In this document: positions 1 to 7,686 of the stretch, one piece after another
How positions within the stretch are numbered: position 1 is the stretch's first letter
How the letters are laid out: each line of letters starts with the position of its first letter
DNA from: CAVTLG01 sp963735495
GTDB taxonomy: Bacteria > Chloroflexota > Ktedonobacteria > Ktedonobacterales > Ktedonobacteraceae
NCBI GenBank assembly: GCA_963735495.1
Contig: CAVTLG010000008.1
Span: forward strand, 248,001 to 312,000
Length of the DNA stretch: 64,000 nucleotides
Direction of reading: 5' to 3'
Notes under the pieces: model-generated
Database searches by the model: none
What the model saw: only the letters and a program-made list of their open reading frames with translations
What the model was told of the DNA's origin: nothing
Made by a program: the position numbers and the translations under genes

Positions 1-2
1 AC

Positions 3-356
3 ACTTTCCTCGCAGGGGTCTCAAAGGAGAGCGCGGGTGCACAAATGCTCTGCATGCACCTGCTGACACTGCCACCAGGCGAGCGTGGGCACGCTCACCT
101 GCATGAACACCATGAAACAGCTCTCTATATTCTAAGCGGAGAAGCCGAAACATGGTATGGCGAAAATTTACAGGAGTATCTGACTTTGGGTACCGGCGAT
201 TTTCTGTATATTCCAGCGAATATGCCCCACCTGCCCGGCAACCGTAGCCAGAGCACACCCTGTCAGATAGTGGTCGCACGGACCGATCCCAACGAACAGG
301 AGAGCGTTGTACTCTTACCTGAATTAGAAAAATACGTGCCCCCCAGGGGAATTTGA
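3..356 (+). CDS. Cupin-domain protein, 3' part (cut by window edge)
   Basis: The frame is open from the first bases of the window to the stop, giving at least 117 residues, so the gene begins outside the window. An ATG at 45 lies inside the fold and is unlikely to be the start. The sequence has the cupin motif 1 pattern (GxxHxHxHHE-like, around LPPGERGHAHLHEHHET), then a YILSGEAE strand, a glycine turn and motif 2 (GDFLYIPANMPH), so it should form a small metal-binding beta barrel. Cupins of this length are often sugar or polyketide enzymes or sensors; the substrate cannot be told. It converges with the downstream PgeF-like gene with only 8 bases between the stops. Confidence 0.8.
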   Translation, partial: TFLAGVSKESAGAQMLCMHLLTLPPGERGHAHLHEHHETALYILSGEAETWYGENLQEYLTLGTGDFLYIPANMPHLPGNRSQSTPCQIVVARTDPNEQESVVLLPELEKYVPPRGI

Positions 357-364
357 TAGACGAG

Positions 365-1258
365 CTACGCAGGCCGCAGCGCGGTCACGACGGCAAAACG
401 TCCTGTTCTGCCATGCTCACAACGGTGCGAGAAAAAGCGCTCGGTATGGCAACCAGTACAGATATCCATCACCTCTATCTGCTCAGATGGCAATCCAGCC
501 ATGAGTAGTTGCTGGCGATTGGTTGCTTGTAGATCGAGGCGTAAACTATTGCCAACATGCGAAAATACCGCCGACTCGCATACCTGTCCCCGGTATTGTT
601 CGCGTGTTGGCCTCTCATCAAATAACGCCTGAGCCTGAAAGATCTGCTGCACTTCCACGGAGACCTCATAACAGCAGGACCCTATACCAGGAGCGATACC
701 CGCATACATGTTCTGTGGGCGACAACCAAATTGCGCTGCCATCGCCTCGACGGTCGCCAGCACGATACCGCGCGCAGTACCGCGCCAACCTCCATGCGCA
801 AGAGCAATCACGCGTATAGTCGGATCATACAGGAGGATGGGGACACAGTCGGCAAACGAAAGCGAGAGTGCCGCGCCCGGTTCCTGAGAAAGGAGCGCAT
901 CGCCCTTGCGTATCGACGCAGGCGTCCAGGGATGTTCATAATAGGAGAGATGTGCCCAATCGGCGCGCCACTCATCCTGTCGCAAAAACCTGACAACGTC
1001 CGCGCTATGAATCTGCCAGAGCGAGACACAGGGAACAGTGGCAAGGCCCAGAGCTTGCAATGCCAACATACGGTTACGTACTACATTGACAATGCTATCG
1101 CCATTTAAACCTCGCGGCGGCGTTGAAGTATTGAGTCCACGATAGACGCCCTCACTATAACCACCCACACGCGTAAAAACGCCATGGGTCATCTCAGGAA
1201 ATTGCTGGAAGTGGCTGAATTGCAGGAAGCGAACGTCCCCAAACTGTTGCTCGATCAA
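365..1258 (-). CDS. pgeF: PgeF/YfiH family laccase-domain protein (peptidoglycan editing factor / purine nucleoside phosphorylase)
   Basis: The protein has 297 residues. Hallmarks of the YfiH/PgeF family are THGVFTRVGG near the N terminus, the ALAHGGWRGTARGI block carrying a zinc-ligand His, CYEVSVEVQQIF, and a C-terminal CTGCHTERFFSHR with Cys/His ligands. Family members are cytosolic zinc enzymes reported to cleave adenosine/inosine and to edit mis-made muropeptides. An ATG at 1303 extends the frame, but a good extended -10 (TGCTACAAT) lies immediately before it, so transcription should start inside that extension. The TTG at 1258 is preceded by AAGGAG with 5-base spacing and is chosen. The gene stands alone. 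Confidence 0.85.
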   Translation of the reverse strand: MIEQQFGDVRFLQFSHFQQFPEMTHGVFTRVGGYSEGVYRGLNTSTPPRGLNGDSIVNVVRNRMLALQALGLATVPCVSLWQIHSADVVRFLRQDEWRADWAHLSYYEHPWTPASIRKGDALLSQEPGAALSLSFADCVPILLYDPTIRVIALAHGGWRGTARGIVLATVEAMAAQFGCRPQNMYAGIAPGIGSCCYEVSVEVQQIFQAQALFDERPTREQYRGQVCESAVFSHVGNSLRLDLQATNRQQLLMAGLPSEQIEVMDICTGCHTERFFSHRCEHGRTGRFAVVTALRPA

Positions 1259-1303
1259 AGTGTCTCCTTCACTCTCACGGTTAGTCTCAGCATATTGTAG
1301 CAC

Positions 1304-1312
1304 AGAAATGAC
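1304..1312 (-). promoter_or_regulatory. Extended -10 promoter for the pgeF-like gene
   Basis: Read on the minus strand this is TGC followed by TACAAT. Transcription would begin about seven bases further on, near 1297, leaving a leader of about 40 bases with the AAGGAG site before the TTG start at 1258. No convincing -35 is seen. Confidence 0.45.
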
Positions 1313-1396
1313 TCATCTTTTTCAATTTTGGGGATTAGCGGGTAAACACAAAAGCCCTGCTGAACAACACACGCGCTCCCTAACGTGCAAGATATC

Positions 1397-1405
1397 TGCT
1401 ATACT
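1397..1405 (+). promoter_or_regulatory. Extended -10 promoter for the serine hydrolase gene
   Basis: TGC plus TATACT forms an extended -10. The matching -35 position is poor. The predicted leader is about 90 bases to the ATG at 1504, which has a GGAGGTG ribosome site. Confidence 0.4.
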
Positions 1406-1503
1406 ATTGCTGCGTGCCCTTGCATCATCCTTTATTTTTCTAGCAGGGTATTGCCCATCGAAGGATCATTTGCTGTCAGGAACACGCATGGAGGTGTACT
1501 TCT

Positions 1504-2886
1504 ATGACTACTCTCTTTGAAGATGTAGATGCTGTGTTTACGGCATGGGATAAGCTGGATTCACCGGGTTGTGCATTGGCTATCGTTCAGCATGGCAAGG
1601 TGATTTATGCGCGCGGTTATGGCATGGCCCACCTGGAATATGACATTCCGATTACGCCACACTCGATCTTTCATATTGCCTCTCTCTCCAAACAGTTTAC
1701 CGCTTATGCTATCACACAACTGGCTCATGAAGGGAAAATCTCGCTCAACGACGATATTCGCACCTATCTGCCAGAGATGCCTACCTATGCTGCTCCGATC
1801 TACATCGATCACCTCATTCATCACACAAGCGGCTTACGTGATCAATGGGACCTCTTCGCGCTGGCTGGTTGGCGTCAAGATGATGTGAAAACTAATGCAG
1901 ATGTGTTGGACCTGGCAAAACGTCAGCGCCATCTCAACTTCGCGCCAGGTGAGCAATACGTCTACTGCAATACGGGCTACACCTTGCTCGCGCTCATTGT
2001 AGAACGCGTCACAAGCCAATCGTTCCGGGCCTATGCAGATACTGCGATATTCAAGCCACTGGGCATGACTCAAACACACTTTCATGATGATCACACTGAG
2101 ATAGTGAAAAATCGCGCCTATGCCTATCAGCCCAAAAAAGCCGGAGGCTACAGCATCAGCATTCCGGTCTTTGATACCGTGGGTGCAACCAGCCTTTTCA
2201 CCGTTGTAGGAGATCTCGCTCGCTGGACACTTTATCTGGAGGAACAACTCGCGAACAAAGAGCAGCGCGTCACACACATGCTGACGCCTGGTAAGCTGAA
2301 CAATGATCAGGAAATATCTTATGGTTCTGGCTTTGAATTAGGAACGTACAGAGGACTTCCGTGTCGAGGTCACTCAGGTTCAGACGCTGGCTATCGCTCT
2401 GATTTCATCTGGTTCCCAGAGCAACGCTTCGCAGTGATCATTCTAGGGAACGTCAGTACGTTAGAGCCTACGCGTAAATTATCCTGGCAGGTCGCTGATC
2501 TCTTTCTGAGCCAACATTTTGTCACAGAAGGTCCAACGCAACAGCAGGAGCCATCCCCAGTAGAGCCTGCCGCAAGTACAAACAATACTGAGGACAGCAG
2601 GACGGAAATAAGGCCAGAACATTTGAATGAGTATATTGGTACATATTACAGCGAAGAGTTGCTCATTACCTATGAAATCAGTGTAGACAAAGAAAGACTG
2701 GTATTCAAAAACCGCCGATTGCAGCTCGATAGGTATTTTCAGCCTCCCGTGGAGGATAAGGTAACAGAAGGCCGATTTACCAAACAATTTGTGCGCAATG
2801 AAGATGGTTTTGTTGTCGGTCTCACATTTTCAACAGGACGGACATATCACATTGAGTTTGTAAAACAGCAGAACTCCAACGCATAA
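1504..2886 (+). CDS. Serine hydrolase, class C beta-lactamase / esterase family
   Basis: The 460-residue protein has the three catalytic elements of the beta-lactamase/transpeptidase-like fold: SxxK as Ser60-Leu-Ser-Lys63, YxN as Tyr154-Cys-Asn156, and the His290-Ser-Gly292 triad equivalent to KTG. Members are D-aminopeptidases, esterases or penicillin-binding relatives. The HSG rather than KTG third motif favours an esterase or peptidase over a true beta-lactamase. After about residue 345 a low-complexity linker (TQQQEPSPVEP...) leads to a C-terminal beta-rich domain of roughly 90 residues, common in family members. No signal peptide is seen, so it is probably cytosolic. A GGAGGTG ribosome site precedes the ATG. 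Confidence 0.88.
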   Translation: MTTLFEDVDAVFTAWDKLDSPGCALAIVQHGKVIYARGYGMAHLEYDIPITPHSIFHIASLSKQFTAYAITQLAHEGKISLNDDIRTYLPEMPTYAAPIYIDHLIHHTSGLRDQWDLFALAGWRQDDVKTNADVLDLAKRQRHLNFAPGEQYVYCNTGYTLLALIVERVTSQSFRAYADTAIFKPLGMTQTHFHDDHTEIVKNRAYAYQPKKAGGYSISIPVFDTVGATSLFTVVGDLARWTLYLEEQLANKEQRVTHMLTPGKLNNDQEISYGSGFELGTYRGLPCRGHSGSDAGYRSDFIWFPEQRFAVIILGNVSTLEPTRKLSWQVADLFLSQHFVTEGPTQQQEPSPVEPAASTNNTEDSRTEIRPEHLNEYIGTYYSEELLITYEISVDKERLVFKNRRLQLDRYFQPPVEDKVTEGRFTKQFVRNEDGFVVGLTFSTGRTYHIEFVKQQNSNA

Positions 2887-2912
2887 CAGAATGCCTGCAA
2901 AGATTCTGTTAT
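2883..2912. terminator. Bidirectional terminator-like hairpin between convergent genes
   Basis: A perfect 10-base-pair stem (ATAACAGAAT with ATTCTGTTAT) closes a 10-base loop. Its left arm includes the stop codon of the serine hydrolase gene. It lies between that gene and the converging LCP-family gene. The stem is A+T-rich and has no long U tract, so strength is uncertain. Confidence 0.4.
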
Positions 2913-2967
2913 TGCACTAACACTGAAACCATAGATTGTCGTGTATCCATTGATCATATATTGCAAC

Positions 2968-4308
2968 TTAGCCGGTAACATTGCAGCTCTGCTCAGTTCC
3001 CATATCAAAGATCTGATCTATGACCGGCTGAATAGTGCTGCAATTGGGGATAATCACATCTTGATCTGCTCCCGCCGACGAATCATAAACGGTCGCATAA
3101 TCGCCGTAATCCTGACTGCCTGAACCGGGTCCCAGAGTGAGGCGGTGAATATCATTGGCATTTAGTGTGCGCCCAAAGTTAGCAAATGACAGCATCTCCT
3201 GTTCGCTAAAATCGGTATAGACCTGGCCCGATAAGTCCTTAATCAAATTTGAGAAATTCATGATCACACTCGTGACATTCAACTTCTGCCTGAGCGCATC
3301 CAATACCTGTTGCTGCCGCGCTGTACGCCCGATATCCCCAACAAGGTCTGCATGGCGCGAGCGCACATACTCCAATGCCTGCTCGCCATCCAGGTGTTGT
3401 GGACCTGGCACGAGATACAGACGTTGGTACGCATTGGGATTATTGGCATTACTGCCGGTATCATCAGGATACGTATCATCCACAATAGGGTGGGTAACAT
3501 CAATATCCACCCCACCCAGCGTATCAATGACCTTCGCAAAACCATCCAGACCAACCCACGCGTAGCGGTCAATCGGAATGCCATAGTCCTGTTCGACGGT
3601 GAGTCGAGCCAGCCGTATCCCATCATCAAAACTGTCATTCTGACTGGCACCCAACAGGAAGGCCTGATCAATTTTATGCATACCCTCACCAGGTACATTC
3701 ACCCACGAGTCACGCGGAATCGATACCATACTGACCGTGTTGTTGACGGTATCAATGTGCACAATCATCATCACCTGCGTCAGCACTGCGGGAAACGTAT
3801 ATTTTTGATCATTGTCGCTACCAAGCAGCAGAACATTCCACTGCTTCCCGGCGACGCTCCCGTAACTCCCAACCGTGGGAGTGCCAACCAACGGCGTATT
3901 GCTGATGGATGGCTCATCTTTGCTCCTACTCACCGGGCGAATAAAGCTATGCAACGGTTTCGCCACATTTTGCTCATAATAATAGTAACCGAAGCTCAAT
4001 CCCCCACAAACAACAAGCAGAAATATACCGAAGAGGCTGAGCGCGATAGTCAATGGACGCGCTTTTCTCTTTTTCTTCAGGGGAGGCTGCGTAGCAGGTA
4101 CAGGAAGTACAGGCAGATCCGGTAGCGGCGTGTATGTCTCTGTTTGCAAAACCATTTGCTGACCTTGATCAACTTCTGGCAATGATGCTTGCTGACCTTG
4201 ATCAGCTTCTGGCAATGATGCTTGCTGATCTTCGTCAGTGTCTACTAGCAATGCTGGCTGATCCTGATCGGGATCTGGAGATTCGTTAAAAGTGGAATCT
4301 TCGTTCAT
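2968..4308 (-). CDS. LytR-CpsA-Psr (LCP) family envelope protein
   Basis: The 446-residue protein has an acidic, glutamine-rich cytoplasmic tail of about 75 residues, a basic KKKRKAR stop-transfer, one membrane helix (about 88-110) and an extracellular LCP domain. LCP landmarks are WNVLLLGSDND, the strand with IPRDSWV (catalytic Arg), and ALEYVRSRHAD...GRTARQQQV with conserved arginines. LCP enzymes move undecaprenyl-linked glycopolymers onto peptidoglycan or another surface acceptor. The tail contains an 11-residue repeat (DQGQQASLPEx) made by a 33-bp DNA tandem repeat, unusual for the family. The gene is monocistronic and convergent with the serine hydrolase. Confidence 0.9.
   Translation of the reverse strand: MNEDSTFNESPDPDQDQPALLVDTDEDQQASLPEADQGQQASLPEVDQGQQMVLQTETYTPLPDLPVLPVPATQPPLKKKRKARPLTIALSLFGIFLLVVCGGLSFGYYYYEQNVAKPLHSFIRPVSRSKDEPSISNTPLVGTPTVGSYGSVAGKQWNVLLLGSDNDQKYTFPAVLTQVMMIVHIDTVNNTVSMVSIPRDSWVNVPGEGMHKIDQAFLLGASQNDSFDDGIRLARLTVEQDYGIPIDRYAWVGLDGFAKVIDTLGGVDIDVTHPIVDDTYPDDTGSNANNPNAYQRLYLVPGPQHLDGEQALEYVRSRHADLVGDIGRTARQQQVLDALRQKLNVTSVIMNFSNLIKDLSGQVYTDFSEQEMLSFANFGRTLNANDIHRLTLGPGSGSQDYGDYATVYDSSAGADQDVIIPNCSTIQPVIDQIFDMGTEQSCNVTG
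4156..4238. repeat. 33-bp in-frame tandem repeat within the LCP gene
   Basis: Two nearly identical 33-bp units (4156-4188 and 4189-4221, one substitution seen) are followed by a partial third. They encode the 11-residue acidic/glutamine repeat in the cytoplasmic tail of the LCP-family protein. The period is a multiple of three, so copy-number change would keep the frame. Confidence 0.85.
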
Positions 4309-4551
4309 GTTCGTCCTATTGATCTCATAGCAATTCTATTATATATTGATGCAACATGCATCCATCGGGTGATACCAACAAAAAGTGGGACCTAACAGTT
4401 TATACCGTGCATCTAAAACGTTCGCACCTATGCGCTCGTTTCAATCCGCCTTCCAATCCCTTAAGCATAGTATAATCAAGAATGGTAAAAATCAGTAGTC
4501 AGGCTTAAGCAATGCTCCTTCTCTAGATGATCTGATAGCTTCTTTCACATC

Positions 4552-4560
4552 TGATACAAT
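4552..4560 (+). promoter_or_regulatory. Extended -10 promoter for the M24 peptidase gene
   Basis: TGA plus TACAAT is an extended -10 about 34 bases before the chosen ATG at 4594. No clear -35 is present. Confidence 0.4.
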
Positions 4561-4593
4561 GGAGCATACATCACTTTGTTGAGAGGTCACACT

Positions 4594-5784
4594 ATGGAGC
4601 TTGAACACATTCAACAGGCATTACGCGAGGAACAACTCGCAGGCTGGCTTTTCTATGATTTTCGCAAGTCAAATCCCATCGCCTATCAGGTATTAGGTGT
4701 ACCGCTAGAAGACATGTACACGCGCCGCTGGTTCTATTTTGTGCCCGCTCAGGGTACACCAACTGCGCTGATTAGTGCAGTAGAGGCACACGTTTTGAGT
4801 TCGCTCCCCGGAGAACGGCTGGTTTTCCGCACCTGGCAGGACATGCACGCGCACCTACGCGCATGCTTACCAGCGGGACAGCGCGTCGCCATGGAATACT
4901 CTCCGGCCAACGCCATCCCTTATATCGCACGCGTCGATGCCGGGACAGTCGAACTCGTGCGCTCCTTCGGCATCGAAGTTGTCAGTTCGGCCAATCTGGC
5001 ACAACGCTTTATCGCACAACTGAGCGCGCAACAGATGAACAGTCACCGCGAAGCGGGACGGCGTCTGATAGCAGTGAAAGACACGCTTTTCGCCGAGGTA
5101 GGTGCGGCGCTGCACGCGGGACAGGATCTCGATGAATACCAGGTCCAACAGCGTTTTCTGGCCTTGATCTTGCAGGCGGGACTCGTGATACCTGAAGCGG
5201 AAGCGCCCATCGTGGCCGTCAACGCTCATAGCGGCAATCCTCACTACGAGCCAACCAGCGTACAGTCCAGTCCTATCCGGCGCGGAGACCTGGTGCTCTT
5301 CGATTTCTGGGGCGCTCTCCCACAACCTGGGGCAATCTTCGCCGATTACACCTGGGTAGCCTTGGCGGGCACACAGGACGAGATTCCGCCGCGTCAACGT
5401 GAAATCTTTGAGATTGTGCGACGCGCGCGGGATAGCGGCATCGCTTTCGTACGCGAACGCTTAGCCGCCGGGGAAAAAGTCGAAGGTCGCCAGGTCGATG
5501 ATGTGACACGCGACGTGATTGCCAGAGCAGGCTACGCCGACTACTTCGTGCATCGCACCGGTCATAGCATTGGCAGTGACGAGCTACACGGCAACGGAGC
5601 AAATATCGATGACTTCGAGACGCAAGATGAACGCGTCTTGCTCCCCTATACCTGCAACTCCATTGAACCAGGCATCTATCTCCCCGCATTTGGTATACGC
5701 AGCGAGGTGGACCTGCTGATTCTGGAGCATGACGCGGAAATTACCGGCGTGCCGGTACAGGAAAAAATCGTGGCGCTGCTCTAG
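4594..5784 (+). CDS. M24 family metallopeptidase (Xaa-Pro aminopeptidase-like)
   Basis: The 396-residue protein has the creatinase/prolidase layout: an N-terminal domain of about 160 residues (LAGWLFYDFRKSNPIAYQVLG) and a C-terminal pita-bread catalytic domain. The five metal ligands are visible: two Asp in LFDFWG and FADYTW, His in HRTGHSIG, and Glu in NSIEPGIY and RSEVDLL. It should remove N-terminal residues before proline, or cleave Xaa-Pro dipeptides, in the cytosol. A TTG at 4576 would extend the frame, but GAGAGG lies seven bases before the ATG at 4594, which is chosen. It is monocistronic. Confidence 0.9.
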   Translation: MELEHIQQALREEQLAGWLFYDFRKSNPIAYQVLGVPLEDMYTRRWFYFVPAQGTPTALISAVEAHVLSSLPGERLVFRTWQDMHAHLRACLPAGQRVAMEYSPANAIPYIARVDAGTVELVRSFGIEVVSSANLAQRFIAQLSAQQMNSHREAGRRLIAVKDTLFAEVGAALHAGQDLDEYQVQQRFLALILQAGLVIPEAEAPIVAVNAHSGNPHYEPTSVQSSPIRRGDLVLFDFWGALPQPGAIFADYTWVALAGTQDEIPPRQREIFEIVRRARDSGIAFVRERLAAGEKVEGRQVDDVTRDVIARAGYADYFVHRTGHSIGSDELHGNGANIDDFETQDERVLLPYTCNSIEPGIYLPAFGIRSEVDLLILEHDAEITGVPVQEKIVALL

Positions 5785-6036
5785 GCTTGCATTGCTACGA
5801 GAAGCTTATGCTCAAGCGGTGCCAGTCCCGGCATAGCATATACAACTCTCCTGAACGTCTAGCGTAGATACTAATGAAATAATCTTATGCGGTGTTCCTG
5901 CTAACGTGCAAGACGCCACAGCCATACCCATCCATGTGCATTCAGAAACGCCCCGCGCGCGTCTCACAGCATGCAGTCAGGCGGCACGTTTCTCATCTGA
6001 GTGCAGGAAAAGACAAATAATGGAGGCAGCATTAGT

Positions 6037-7122
6037 ATGGGTAACGAGTGGGAGCAAAACCCGGACCCCTCAACGGGCCAGACAGATCAAGACGAGATGG
6101 ATAAACGCTTAGAAGATATCAGAAAAAAAGTGACTCAGGGAGCAAATGAAGCTCAGGTACGCCTGAAACGCGTTTTCAATAAAGCGACCGGTTACTGGCA
6201 ACAAGCTCAGACGATCCCCACACCACACCAGGCTAGCAGTGTGGAGGAGCAGCGTATTCGTCAACTCGCCAACGCGTGGAGTAACGAAAACTGGCGCGTG
6301 GCTCGCGAACTCGGGAACTACATGGACATAGTTGCGTTGAGCACCGATGAAGTGTGGGAAGTGACGCTGCAGACACGTTGGGAGAACCGCAGTCTGGAAA
6401 TTGTCAGCGAGCCATATACCGGCAATACGGCTACGACACCAAAACCATTGCTGCCAGTGTGGGATTACGAACTACCCGCTGTTACCGGCCTGAAAGCGCC
6501 TCTGACACGCTCACGTCTGCAAGGCATGGACGAAGTCACTGCCTGTACCGTGTGCAACAGCACCGGCCATGTGCTCTGTTCAGGTTGTAGCGGTCGCGGC
6601 TGGATCGTGTGTCCCGACTGCAAGGGGCGCACCAAGAAGCGCTGTACCACCTGTCGCGGACGTGGTTACGTCGCCGACTGGACACCCGGAGAAAAGAAGC
6701 CATTTTTCAAGAAACAGGCCGATAATGTCACCAGCAGTATCGGGAACAAAGTCTCGGATGTCTTTGAAAATATCCGTCAGCAAGGCGTACCAATCCCCAA
6801 CCCGGTCGATACCGATCCCGCCAGTAAGGGCGCAACCGTACCCTGCCCGGATTGTATCAACGGCGAGATCGATTGCACCTGCGGCAATGGCAAACGGGTA
6901 TGTACCACCTGCCAGGGTGCCAGGATGTCTCTGTGCGCAAACTGTGGAGGGACCGGCAAAATCGTACGCCATCGCGAAATGGTGCGCTCCTTTGATCTAC
7001 GTACACAAACGCGCTTCATTGGCACGACGCCAATTCCTCAGCAACAACTGCTCAAGGCCAACGGCGACCTCGTTTACAGCGCGGAAGTCAATGAAACGTT
7101 GCACCCAGAAGCTTCCACCTGA
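6037..7122 (+). CDS. DnaJ-type zinc-finger (CxxCxGxG) protein without J domain
   Basis: The 361-residue protein has an N-terminal half (about 1-165) predicted helical and of no recognised family. Two cysteine clusters follow. The first (about 170-210) has four CxxC units of the CxxCxGxG kind, as in the DnaJ central domain; the second (about 270-315) repeats the pattern, including CANCGGTGK. The function may be protein-disulphide or client binding, but no J domain or HPD motif is present, so it is not a DnaJ. A GTG at 6001 extends the frame; GGAGG ten bases before the ATG at 6037 decides the start. A small partner gene overlaps or follows immediately. Confidence 0.75.
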   Translation: MGNEWEQNPDPSTGQTDQDEMDKRLEDIRKKVTQGANEAQVRLKRVFNKATGYWQQAQTIPTPHQASSVEEQRIRQLANAWSNENWRVARELGNYMDIVALSTDEVWEVTLQTRWENRSLEIVSEPYTGNTATTPKPLLPVWDYELPAVTGLKAPLTRSRLQGMDEVTACTVCNSTGHVLCSGCSGRGWIVCPDCKGRTKKRCTTCRGRGYVADWTPGEKKPFFKKQADNVTSSIGNKVSDVFENIRQQGVPIPNPVDTDPASKGATVPCPDCINGEIDCTCGNGKRVCTTCQGARMSLCANCGGTGKIVRHREMVRSFDLRTQTRFIGTTPIPQQQLLKANGDLVYSAEVNETLHPEAST

Positions 7123-7159
7123 GCGTGTACCACTGGATATATGGCACACAACGGTAGAA

Positions 7160-7552
7160 ATGGTGCAGAACGAAACCGACAGTCAGGAGAAGTCAGGCGT
7201 TGATACACAGACACGCTCACGTCCAACCTTGCAAGTAGTCGAGCTGGTACGCATCTCCTACACTTCGGTACAATACCGTTATGGAGAGCAAGATTATGTG
7301 CTCTATGTCTACGATAGTGAAGGCAACGAGAAATTCTATGCCGAGCACTACCCGGCACGCTGGGATCGCATTGAACGGCTCGTCAAAGCCATCTCTACGG
7401 ACCTGCTGACACCCGGGACCGCGCAGGATACGCCACCCCGCAATACCTCCGGCGGCTTCTATCGCGTGCCGGTTGAGGTGCCACCGTATAATATCACCGA
7501 AGAGCACGATGAGGATAAAGATACTCCACCATCTTCTCCTTATGGTCAATAA
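7160..7552 (+). CDS. Small hypothetical protein, partner of the zinc-finger protein
   Basis: The product has 130 residues and no family I recognise. A conserved-looking core (VELVRISYTSVQYRYGEQDYVLYVYDSEGNEKF, about residues 28-60) is followed by a proline-rich, acidic tail. It is in the same direction as the preceding zinc-finger gene, starting 37 bases after its stop. The frame is open further upstream and an ATG at 7091, overlapping the previous gene by 32 bases, is the alternative start. The upstream part reads like a frame shadow, so 7160 is preferred. The downstream hairpin repeat may end transcription. Confidence 0.6.
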   Translation: MVQNETDSQEKSGVDTQTRSRPTLQVVELVRISYTSVQYRYGEQDYVLYVYDSEGNEKFYAEHYPARWDRIERLVKAISTDLLTPGTAQDTPPRNTSGGFYRVPVEVPPYNITEEHDEDKDTPPSSPYGQ

Positions 7553-7568
7553 CAACGCGTATACAGAT

Positions 7569-7668
7569 CGGAGAAACGGGGTAGGGGCGTCACCTTGCGT
7601 GCGCCCTGGTTCCCTTGTACGATGGCTCTGGGGGCGGTCGCAAGGACACGCCCCTACCCCGTTTTCCG
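7569..7668. repeat. 100-bp intergenic palindromic repeat (REP-like), likely also a terminator
   Basis: The outer arms 7569-7590 and 7648-7668 are complementary over about 21 positions with a single-base irregularity. The inner flanks (CCTTGCG...CGCCC with GGGGGCG..CGCAAGG) also pair, leaving a loop of roughly 15 bases. It sits between convergent genes. A related core (GGG-C-GTGTCCT-GCGACCG-CCCC) recurs at 53500-53524, so this belongs to a dispersed family in this genome. Confidence 0.8.
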
Positions 7669-7686
7669 ACGGTTCCCGCATAGATG

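Noticed and set aside
3310..4125. 271-codon plus-strand frame opposite the LCP gene
   Set aside because: Antisense shadow of a clear LCP gene; no domain and no ribosome site.
6569..7159. Upstream part of the long plus-strand frame ending at 7552
   Set aside because: It overlaps the zinc-finger gene in another frame and its residues look random; only the part after 7160 (or 7091) is plausible.
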